From positions 1,612,001-1,676,000 of the forward strand of contig NC_080421.1 in NCBI RefSeq assembly GCF_029873635.1: DNA of 64,000 bases, read 5' to 3'. This DNA is from Malania oleifera. Lineage: Eukaryota > Streptophyta > Magnoliopsida > Santalales > Ximeniaceae. Positions 46,215 to 58,200 of the stretch are shown piece after piece. The notes under the pieces were generated by a model, which saw only the letters and a program-made list of their open reading frames with translations, was not told the DNA's origin and did no database searches. Both the position numbers and the translations under genes were made by a program. Numbering within the stretch: the first letter of the stretch is position 1; every line of letters starts with the position of its first letter.

Positions 46215-49200
46215 TCATTTTTCCTCGAGACGCTTCATCACAGACTCGGCAAAGCTCTGTTGCCTGCAAATAAAAATGGCCAAGGAGCAAAGAGATGTTT
46301 CAATACCCATATCATTTGGTTCAAAAGAAAAATATAAGGAAATCTACACACCAAAAGCTATTACGGAATAAGTGAAAATTCGATCATCAGAACAAACAAA
46401 ATCAAACTTGAAATGCTGAGTCCATCAAATTGAATTTTTTTTTTTTTTTTTTTTGGGAAACCATTAAACTCAAATACACCCATCCTCACACATATGAAGA
46501 GAGGAATTATCCAAATCCTATGGACAAAACATAAGCCAGGGGCCAGGGCTCAAACTGAAACTTTGGAGAGAATCAAATAAGAGGGTAGAGATGGGCTCAC
46601 CGAGGCAATCTGAAGAAAGTAAAATTAAAAGAATATAGCGAAAACAAAGATGGCCCATTCTTTCATTGAAAGAAGCCAATGAACAGTGGCTGTGCAATGG
46701 TGATTTTATTCATATGCGAAGCTCTTTATATACACTTACAGAGGGAATCAAAAAGAGAATAAAAAATGGTTACAAAACAGAAAGGAATAATCTGTTGGAA
46801 TTTAGCTGGGTTTGTTATAACTGTTGATACGTCCCCTGGAGTCCAAAGGGATGTCAACCACTTTGAGACTCGTTGTAAAGTGAAGGAATTTGTCTGAAAC
46901 CAGTGGCTTGGTAAGAATGTCTGCAAGTTGATCGTTGGTGCTGCAAAAATAAATTCTGAGGCTGTTGGCAGCAACACGATCCTGAACAAAATGGTAGTCA
47001 ATGTCCATATGCTTCATTTTTGAGTGAAACACAGGATTTGCACAGAGGTAAGTAGCACCAAGATTGTCACACCAGAGTGTAGGTGCTTGGTGTAAAAATA
47101 TGCCAAGTTCCTTGAGAAGAGATTGGAGCCAAATTAGCTCAGCGGCGGAGGATGCCAAGGATTTGTATTCAGCCTCAGTAGATGATCTAGCAACAGATTT
47201 TTGTTTCTTAGAGCTCCATGAGCTGAGATGGTTGCCAAGAAAAATGCAAAAGCCACTTGTTGATCGACGATCATCCGGACAGCCACCCCAATCGGCATCA
47301 GAATAAGCTTGAAGAACAAGGCCTGAGTGAGAGGTAAAAAATAGTCCATGATTGATGGTGCCCTTGAGATATCGTAAGACAAGTTTGAGCACACTCCAAT
47401 GAGTAAGTTTGGGAGAATGCATGAACTGACAAAGTTTGTTCACTGCAAAGGAGATATCTGGCCGAGTGAAGTTGAGGTATTGGAGACCTCCAACGAGACT
47501 TCTGTAGAGGACTGGATCATCAAAGTCAGCTGAATCACATTTGGAGAGCTTGAGTGAAGCAGCCATAGGTGAGGACATGGGTTTGCATTGGAGCATGTTG
47601 CTGCGGGTGAGGAGGTTGATGTATTTTCGTTGGGAGATTAACAGTCCAGCCGTAGTGTGATCAATCTCAAGGCCCAAAAAGAAAGATAAATTGCCAAGAT
47701 CCCGAACAGGAAAGGCCTTGCTCATGGCAGCAATTAGTGTGTTAATAGCTGAGGAATTTGATGCAGTAATGACAAAATCATCAACACAGACAAGCAGAAA
47801 AATTGTAGCAGCCGGGGTGTTGAAGATGAGAAGGGAGGGATCAGCTTTGGAAACTTGAAAACCATACTCACTTAACCAAGAACTGAGCTGATCAAACCAA
47901 GCCCTTGGAGCCTGCTTCAATCCATAAAGAGCTTTGTGAAGCTTACAGGCATAGGTAGGATGAGCAGGATCCACAAAACCCTGAGGTTGTTGCATGAAAA
48001 CATCATCTGTGAGATTTCCATGTAAGAATGCATTCTCAATGTCAAGTTGGCACAGTGGCCAGTGCTGAGACACAGCAATAGAAAGAATGAGACGGATTGT
48101 GGAAGGTTTGACAACGGGACTAAATGTTTCATGATAATCAAGGCCAGGCTGCTGATGGAAGCCTTTGGCAACAAGTCAGGCCTTCCGACGCTGAAAAGAA
48201 CCGTCGGCATTGGTCTTGGTTCGATAAACCCAGCGACAACCAAGGATGTTGAAAGAGGGATCTGATGGGACAAGCGACCAAGTGCAAGTGCGGGTTAGAG
48301 CATCAAATTCGTGAGCCATTGCTGCACGCCACTGGGAAAATTTTGAGGCAACTGTGTAGCTCGAGGGTTCGTCCGGAATGGGAACTGTGATGAGGAGGCA
48401 TTGACGAGTTGGGTAGGGTACGGTGCCATCAAAGAATACTTTTGGGCAGGAGGAATTAGTCTGGGACCGAGTGATGATGGGAGAGCGAGGAGGGATGAGG
48501 ATGGGTGGAGCAGCAGGGGGGTTGGAGGGTGAGGGGGAAACAGGAGCTGAAGAGTTGGGGGAACATGAATTAGGGCTTGAGGTGGGAGCTGGGCCAAGTA
48601 TAGAAGGAGACGAGGTGGAAGATGGGCTGACAGAGTGTAATAGCGGGGCTGGGCCGAGAAGAGAGGGAGAAAGAATGGGTAAAGGGGCTGGAGGGGTTGA
48701 GGTGGGCTGGGTAGGGATTGTGGGCTGAGAGTGAGCGAGAGGAAAAGATGATTCATCAAAGGTGACATCACGGGAAATGTAGAGTCTATTATTTGAAAGA
48801 TTGAGACATTTGTAACCCTTGTGAGAGGAGCTGTAGCCAAGAAATAAACAAGGGGTGGACTGAAAATTAAATTTGTTAGGGAGATATGGGCGAAGATTTG
48901 GCCAGCAGAGACAACCAAAGACCTTCAAAAAATTGTAATCGGGGTCATGATTAAACACCATTGAAAAAGGGGAGCGATGGTTTAGGGTAGGGATGGGAAG
49001 ACAGTTAATCAAGTAAACAGCGGTCTCGAAGGCATCAGCCCAATAAGTGAAGGGAAGTGACACTTGGGCCAAGAGAGCAAGCCCAGTGTCAACAATGTGG
49101 CGATGCTTTGCTCAACGAGTCCATTTTGTTGATGAGTGTGAGAACAAGAGAGACGATGCTGAATGCCCAATTTTTGACACATAGAGGATACATGTTTAAA

Positions 49201-52200
49201 TTCACCACCACCATCAGTTTGGAGTGTTAAAAAGTCGCTCAACAAAGGGTAAAAATTTGGAAAATATTTGAATGACATCAGATTTTTGTTTAATAGGATA
49301 TAGCCACGTAAAATGGGAATAGTGATCAACAAAGGAAACATAATACTTGTAACCCAAATGAGATACAAAGGGGGAGGGGCCCCAAAGATCAGAACAAACT
49401 AATGCAAAGGGCCTCTGATAGACAGTCTGACTGGGGGGAAAGGGGAGTTGGTAGGACTTTGCAAGGGGACAAACTGGACATAAGAGGGAGCCTTCAGAGG
49501 TGCAATACTTCAAGCAGCTGGTGTGTAGAACGCGACGGACGAGAGCTAAGGAGGGATGACCCAATCAGCGATGCCACTGCTGGAGGGAAGTGTGCTGACT
49601 GACATGAGTGGAAGGAGAGGATGGTGGAATGGGAGGAAAAACATAGAGTTCGTCACGAGTTGGCCCGGTGAGGAGAATTTGCTTCGTCTGCGAGTCCTTG
49701 ACAGAAAAATGAGAAGAATGAAATTCAAAAAAGCAGTTATTATCAGTGCAGAATCGAAGAACTGAAATGAGATTCTTGGTGATAGATGGAACATGAAATT
49801 TTTGAGAATAAAAGTAGAAAGAGAGGAGTCACCGAAATTGTGAATTGGAAGTCCAAAGCCATTTCCAACCGTGATGGTATCAGAACCATGGTATTGTTCT
49901 GCAGAGAGGTTCAGATTCGATAAATCATGGTTAATATGGTGAGTGGCAGCAAAGTCAGGATACCATATATTGTCTGAAGGTGAATCTGAGGCAGTGAAAT
50001 TTGCTGAGTAGTTGCCACGAGGTGAGTCATATTGAAAGGCATGATTGAATTTGTTTCGGCACTGAAGTGCCATATGCCCAAGCTTGTTGCAGATCTGGCA
50101 AGTCGGGCGAGCGGTGGAGAATTGCTGGGATGAGTGGTTAACAGTATTGCGAGCTCCATGATTGTGAGAGAAGTGTCTCCCACGGCCACGACCATGTCTG
50201 CCAGCACGATGAAAGGGGCGACCTCGTGAACCAGCAGCAAAGGTGAAATTTGCAGAGAGTTCTAAAGACTGAGGTGTGACTGTGGAGACATAGGAAAGAC
50301 GATTTTCATGGATGAGAAGTAGTTGATATAGTTCATGAGTAGACACGGGATCAGCTCTGGTGGTAACGGAAGTGACGAAGGATTCATAGGAAGGACCAAG
50401 ACCATTTAAAATGTATGAAACCAGCTCTTTGTCAGACAATGGATTTCCGGTTGCAGCAATGGAATCAGCCAGACACCAGACTTTGCCAAAAAAATCTGAG
50501 ATGGATAGGTCCCCGCGAGAAAGATTGTTGAGTTGAAATCTGACCTGAAACTCTCTGGCTTGTGAGTGAGAGGAGAACATGGCAGAGAGAGAGCACCAGA
50601 GGTCTTGAGAGGTTGAGGAAGAGAGTACATGGCCAAGAATAGAGTCGGAGAGTGAAGAGAACAGAACACTGAGAACCAGCTGATCAGTGTGTCGCCAGAC
50701 CAAGTATGCAGGATTAGATCTGGGTCGTTGTCCGGCAGAGCCAGGGAGAAATTCCGACGGAGAGGAGGTTGATCCATCAACATAGGAGAAGAGATCTTGG
50801 CCCTGTAGATATGCTGTAATCTGAGCTTTCCAGAGAAGATAGTTTTCTGTGGTGAGTTTGGTTGTGATGATGTGAGAGAGAGAAGAAGCTGAGGGAGACG
50901 CAGGGATAGAAGACGAAGAAGATAGCTCCATGGATCTCAACTACTCTGATACCATGAAAGAAGCCAATGAACAGTGGCTGTGCAGTGGTGATTTTATTCA
51001 TATGTGAAGCTCTTTATATACACTTACAGAGGGAATCAAAAAGAGAATAAAAAATGGTTACAAAACAGAAAGGAATAATCTGTTGGAATTTAGCTGGGTT
51101 TGTTATAACTGTTGATATTCATCACATGGCCAACTTGCTGCAAATTGCAACTATAGCAGTAACTAGAACACCGGTGTTACTAACCATCTCTCAGAACTAA
51201 ATGCAGGGTTCAAGAAAAAATGTTCTGTTTACGAATCCTAATATTCAGATATGGAGAGGTAGTAGGACTTTTTAAGATCTTTACATTGTCTTTTTTTTTT
51301 TTTTCTCTTCTCTTTTATCATGAGAAGATGAGGCATATGATGCAGCAATGCAATGTTCGTGCACCAAGTGTAAAGTTTCTCAACAGTAATATAGTATAAG
51401 GATTCATTACATAGAGAACGAACAAGTTTTACACTGGCTGTCAGCAAAAGTAATAAAGTTTAAGTGAAAATAAAATGTCTCACATACTTCCGCTCTCTAT
51501 GCTTTGGGCTAGGACGAGAATACTTCAAATATCCATCCCATGGAACCTTTTTTATACCAGCTCGAACAGAAATTATGTCCCTGACCCTGCACAAGTGTTT
51601 AGTTAAAAATGAAATTACCCTACTGTATAATTACCCTATTAATAATTATCTACGGCAGCTACTTTTGTTTCTGATATAAGCAAATTCTCAAAACCATAAT
51701 CTTAAAGTAGTGAATCAGGATTAGCCTATATACCTCTCCGCAAATTCAATGGGTGTCTCTCCAGGCTTCAAGTTTTGGGGTTCCAAGTACCACACATCAC
51801 ATACAACAGCCCACGATGTCATAAGCTGCAGCAGATGTGTAGTGAAGGATTGCCTGAAAATAAGATATGCAATCCAATTCCAGGTATTACCTATTTATTA
51901 CTAAAAGCATACCAACAAATAATCAAATCTGATGTGCATTATCAAAGTGAAGCACAATGGAATCCACCCAGAACTTATCATAATCCTAAACATTCAGAAA
52001 TTGCAAATGTTCCAATCAGTAAAGCATTTTAAGCCACCTGACAGCATCATTTACAGCCATGCAGAAATGCAATGCAAGGGGAAAAAATATACAGTTCTAA
52101 AAACACATAATTTTTAACTCAATTCAACAAAAGCCTTTAAAAAATAATTATCAAAAACAATATGCTATTTCATTGAATTCACATTAAGGTAGATATATAA

Positions 52201-55200
52201 CAAATATTCGTCCATAAGGAGATCTTACTTTCTGCTATTCCAAAAAGCATCAACAAAAATTTTATTGTACTTGATTGCAATGGGGCAAACAGTGCAGCCA
52301 AGTTCAAATGCACCCTACGCAGAGAAGAGAAAATACTTTAGTGAGACAATAACAATCAAGAACTTGAAGAAACATTGAATTCAAATAAATTCCCCCAAAA
52401 TGAACTCTCCATACCAAGAAAACCATGATCCATTATATTTTCTTGACCAAAAACAAGCAGCATCTACAATCAATCATTATCAACATATATAGAAGGCAAA
52501 TAAAAAATCCAGAGCAATTACCTTCTTGAACATAACAGTGTAATGGTTGTTTACACAAGTTCCCTCAGGAAAAATAAGAAGCGGATTATTGTCAACCCCT
52601 TGAACATGGTCCCTTAACCTGAACAATTGCAGGCTTAAATTTTAGAAAAATGGACTCTGCCATGATATAAATATTTGGGCCTCCTTCCTTAACACTTACT
52701 TCTTTGCTACGACTTCACGATCCTTAGCCTCTGACCGATTGAACCAGATACATCCTTGGCTCTCCAAAATTGTGCTTTGCAGCAATCCTACCAAAAACAA
52801 GGAATAATAAAGTCATTTCATGCCTGATATTATCTACACAAAAGAAAATCTAAATTCAAATCATTTCAACTTTCCACAATGGCAAAAGAGACAACTTAAT
52901 TATGTCAAAATGCGAAAGGTCATTGTCTTAAATTTATATAAATTCCACAATATTTCCACTTTGGTTGGCAAACAAGCTTTGTCCGTGTGTCAATAAGTTA
53001 AAACACAGCCAAGATAACAACAACAAAGCCACAAGTCCCATTAGGTAGAGTTGGAGATATGAATCCTTTCCTTCCATTCGGCTCAATCTACAGAAACATC
53101 CTCTAAAAGGTGGGGTGCTTCTTACTACTTCGAAGTTATTCTAGCCTTCTAAGTTTATTCTGTCCCCTCCCATACCCTCCAATATCAATTAAATCAAACT
53201 TTCTCAAGGTAAGGGGCCATATCTCAGATTCCTATATAAAAATAAGCTATCTTTTACATGGACCAAGTTGACCAACATACCACTTCCTCCATCCCAAGTT
53301 TATCATGACAGGGTTACTATGGAGCTGCCAACTTGGATACTGTTAATACATAACATTTGCTTTGATTCGTATGAAAGAATGCCGAATGACATATGAATGC
53401 TATTATCTAATCCATTAAGATACTTTGATGCAATTATCACAAATTTTGGACAAAAGTTAATAGAACTGTAATTCTTGAGTTCTAGAATATGATTCAGTCA
53501 TAACTTCAGACAACTGACACTTCTATAACACAATATAGGCAAATAGACCAGCTTTGAACACTCACCCACCCACCCAGGGTGCTTCTGCATGATAACAGAG
53601 AATGCCGTCATCTGTTCTAAAATAATGAAATCGATCATAGAAGTATGATTGGCCACAAACACCTGATCAAACCATAAAAGGAAGCTCAATTATGCATTTG
53701 AACTAGTGGAGGTAAATTAGAATCACATAAAGGGGCAATGAGGGACAGACATTACCTGCTTAGGCCGCATGCTAGGCCTAGGCCCATGGTACTTAACAAC
53801 CCCAGTCCATGATGCAACAAAGATGCTGCACATTAACTCTACCAGAGATCTCTAAAGATAAAATATCCAACATTGCACATGTCAGAAAGCATAATCAGAA
53901 GTTAAAATCAATCTGCAGTATAGAAAGCAACACAAGCAGTATAGGGAGCAGTATAAGTGGAAAACAAATTTTACAGATGTTCAATTCAAGCCAACCATAT
54001 ATGTCACTCAACTCATTTCTTCAATTTATTCACACTCCATTTACAAATTGCAGTACTTTTCCATCATGTAAATCCCAGAAAATTGAAAACTACACAGCAC
54101 AAATAAAACAACAAACTAATGTAAGTTATGACCTCGAGAGAATTTTATATCAAGGCAACTATCTTTCTTGGCTTCCCAATATCTCCTCTTACATGGACTG
54201 AAAGAACTCCACTAGATTTCTACCTTAGAGAATCATGCTGCAGCAAGCAATCATAAACTGATTTCATGTTCTTCTATTTACCATATATGGAGGCCAAAAC
54301 TCATCGGTGTTTGAAGATTCTACTATTGAGTTTGATTCTATTGTCTATAGGGTGATCTTTGATGACAGGGCTAGCTGCTTTTTTCTTCCTAGCCCATAAA
54401 AGATTTATCTTTCCTTGAATTCTTGCAGGCTCTTTGCCTCTCCTAGTACTAAAAGATTATTAATTAACTCAATTCAGAAGCGCAGATTACAATTTCTTCA
54501 GACCAACTCATGAAATCTGTTTCATGATTCTCCCAGAGAGAGAAAGAAAATCAGGAAATTAGTTATTAAAGCCCAAGCTTAGACAACCTGACAAAACCTA
54601 CAAAACTAGGAGGGCATTTGGCTAGGGTTATCCTGCAGGATTCCTAGCTACGTAGCCTCTGGATTGTTGGATGCCTATGTGCATAGCCTCTGGATTGTTG
54701 GATGCCTATGTGTGGGATTCGATGGGAATCGTACATGCAGAGAATGCAAAATGTCCCCAACGCATGGGAATTCAAAGACCACTGCTCCTTTAGGTAATCC
54801 TTCCCATGGATATCTAACTTCAGGGGACAGTCCCTACCATACAGACTCATTGCTCTTGCACAAATTCTCCTTCCTTTTTCACTATTATTACTATTACCAT
54901 TATTGTCATCATCATTGTGGTGGCTCTTGTACTATTATTATTATTGTCCTTTATTTTATTATTAAATATAAAATTATTATTTCCAAATATATTATTAAAA
55001 ATTATCAAAGATTATTATTTATTATTACCATTTAGGGTGTTCTAGTAATCTTACTGAAATAAGATTAGAGTATCCATGCTACCGAGGGTGACCAAATCAA
55101 ACAAAAATATTGCTGTGCCATAATAAGGATAGCCTGAGCCAACTGCTCCCTCAAAGACATGCTTGGCACTGGTTCTTCAAGTTCAACACAGAAAGGGAAA

Positions 55201-58200
55201 TATTGATACCAATATCATTGTTGAAAATAGGTATACAAATCATGTTTAACAAAACTTTCAAAGAATACCAAAGAGACAATTATCAAAAGATGGCATAAGG
55301 TAGCAAGCAACAGGGCCAAGAGCCTCATAAGCTTTACAACAGTGCATAGAAACCATCCACATGATTTTTCAAGAGTGCCTTCTAACATTAACGTATTTTA
55401 GGGGCTATGCAGATAGGTACCACATAAATAACATGAATATTGTGCTCCAAATATGTTGCATAGAAAACTAGAAACAGTAAGAAATCATACCTCTAATTTC
55501 TTCCTCAACTTCTCGTGACCTTTCAATAATAAATGTACAGGAATAAAGGACAAAAGGAATATTATCCATCCTATTGTCAATATTAGAACCCTGCAAGATT
55601 TAATTGAGATAGATCAAAAGGCTGGAAAAACAACAGTGCAAGAGCTCACTATTCCATTATCATGGAAAGTTCACATACAAACTCATGAAGATAGCACAAA
55701 CTCAGACAAATGAGACAATTGATTCATTTATTTATGAACAATGTCCCACAATTCCATCAGCCCTAATTAGGAATCAACAAACGATAATTTTAAAGTGATT
55801 AAGAAAATTTCCCTGCCACATTTTTTTTTTCCTTTGTCTCTTCCCTTTTCAATATTGATAAACTAAATGGTGGGATTTGAGCCCTAGTGCTTGCCCTTAC
55901 AAGGTCCCTACCTTGTCACAGGACCAAGGCACTAGGTGCTGTCATAGCAGATTTAAACAGTACAAAAAAATTTTTAAAGGAAAAATCTTGTCCCAAGACA
56001 ACTTACAAGCAGAAGTTTTATTATGTTAAGAATTCAAATCAAAAGTCCTGAACCATTTTAAGAAACTAGACTATAAAAATACTAGTGCTATGAACTTTCT
56101 CCGAGACACAACTGGGACAATACCTCAAACAAACAGTTAGGACTTTAATTTCAAAGGGAACGACTGGAAAATAAGTCAAACAACTAAAATGGTTAGGGAT
56201 TAAGTTTCAAACAAGTAAGATGCAAGCGCACATTATTGTGAACTTAGACAAGTAACTTGCACTGACAAGTAATTTGTTGGCATGATGATTATCCTACCTC
56301 CCTTTAGATTCCATATCAGCTAAACCATCAAAGGGAGAAACAATAGATTAAAAACATTGGAAATGTTACTCGTCAAACCCTTAGCAATCATCACCTAAAA
56401 AAAATTTTATAAAGTACAAATTATTAAACTATGCCAATGATGAGACAATTACGTTCACAACATTAATGAATTTTCCATATTACATTGCTCGTCATATTTA
56501 GCCCCCGTCACTTATAAAAAGTGTTTATAGTACTTATCACTAAAAATAAGTGTTGTTGCACAATAAGATATCATTTATGCCAGCACTTAAAAATGCTTAT
56601 AGCACTTCTCACTTAAATAAGAACTTGTGCAAAAAAAAAAAGGTGATGTTTGGCATGGTCCCAAAATAGTGTTTATCCCCCAAAAACAAATGCTGAAAAA
56701 GCATGCTCCTTAAGTCAAGCAATCAAAAATCAAAGATCTCTCTCTCTCTCTCTCTCTCTTGTGTAGATTGTCAAATTTGTGATATGCAGATTCACTGTGA
56801 TGAAAACTGCCACAGAGAGCCATGGTTGCCCCTTGTTTTCTTTTTCTTTCATTTTATTTTCCCAATTCTGAAATCTGCAGAACAAGGGAGGAACCCTCCA
56901 ATAAGCACAACAAAAAAGAGAGCTCCAGCACCTCTCTATTATTAAAAGATAAATGAAAATGGAAATCCCAATAGAATTTATCCCCAAAGAAAGGGTTCTA
57001 TGGTGTATGTTATTACACAAGATATTGCCTTGATTGATGAAACTAGGGGTGGAGCAGAATCTAAGTTAGAATTATGGAGAGAAAATATTTTAGCATAAGT
57101 AGAAACAAGATAGTATATATGAAATGTCAGTCATGGTCGGAGGAATATTGGAGAAGAGATTAAACTTGATAGTAAAGAAATTAATAGTGCTACAAGATTT
57201 AGATACCATGGATCTATTATGCAAGGTGAAGAAGAAATCGAAGAAGATATTATGCACAAAGTTAAAGCAGGGTGAGGAAAACGGAGAAGTGCTTCAAGGG
57301 TGTTGTGTAATTGTAGAATACCCTTAAAATTTAAAGAAAAGTTTCATAGGATGGCTATAAGACTAGCAATGCTATATGGATCAAAATGTATGGCAACTAA
57401 GAAACAACATATCCAAAAAGTAAAAGTTGGTGAAAAGAGAATGCTAAGGTGAGTGGTATAATATTAAACGATAAATTAAAGAATGAACATATTCGCGGCA
57501 AGTTAGATATAGCACCTATAGAAGATAAAGGAGGGACAGCTCATATGGTTTGGGCATGCGCAACATGGACCAAAAATAGTACACTGTGAGGAGGAGTGAG
57601 GTAGGTTACTGTTATTAGTGGGAGTAGATGAGGTAGGAGAAGACCTATAATAACTTGGAATGAGATAGGTTGGATTTAATAGCCCTTAAATTGTCACAGG
57701 AAATTATCCACAATCATGTAAATATGCCAAAAAAGGATTCATTTATTCGACCCTACCTAGTGGGATTGAAGGTTTGGTTTGTTATTGCTGCTTCTGTAGA
57801 AATCAAAGAAGGAAGAAATAACTCCATTATGCAACAAGGAAACTGACACATACAAGGAAAAGGAATGCAAACCACAGAATCACCCACCCCAATGTCTGCC
57901 CAAAAAGAAATTACAAAAACCATTATCCAGAACAAATTCGGTGTAAAGGATAGAAAGATATAGGCATGCAAAATACACCTCCATGGATTCTCAAAGGAAT
58001 GTCTTAAACCCATATATTGCATCTCACCCATTGACCTGCATGCCAAATTCACTCTTAGTAACTTTATGCTAAAGGAAATTATTTTCTAAAGGAAAGTGCC
58101 AAAGTCGTTTATCAACTAAACCAATGCTTTTTAAACGCCAACTTATCAAGACTCAAACCCCCTTACTTCTTAGACCCAGAAACAGTCACCTACCTAACCG

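Larger units (their letters stand above)
46667..51117 (-). mobile_element. Copia LTR retrotransposon 3, recent insertion in GPAT9 intron 11 (4.45 kb)
   Basis: Two LTRs of exactly 163 bp (46667-46829 and 50955-51117), differing at two transition sites only, are flanked by the perfect 5-bp duplication TTCAT (46662-46666 and 51118-51122). The primer-binding site TGGTATCAGAG follows the 5' LTR at 50954-50944, and a purine tract (CCAGGGGACG) precedes the 3' LTR near 46839-46830. The LTR ends read TA...CA on the element strand rather than the usual TG...CA. The element strand carries TATATAAAG and AATAAAA within the LTR. It is transcribed in the same direction as GPAT9. Gag-pol is of the RE1-like Copia type but broken. 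Confidence 0.94.

Noticed and set aside
48295-48918. 207-codon minus-strand frame and its plus-strand counterpart at 48423-48728
   Set aside because: Frame shadows of the Pro/Ser-rich spacer of the Copia 3 polyprotein.
53498-53565. Continuation of GPAT9 exon 6 past the GTGAG donor
   Set aside because: Reads into non-conserved sequence; splicing to 52787 restores the conserved [13 protein letters not shown] stretch.
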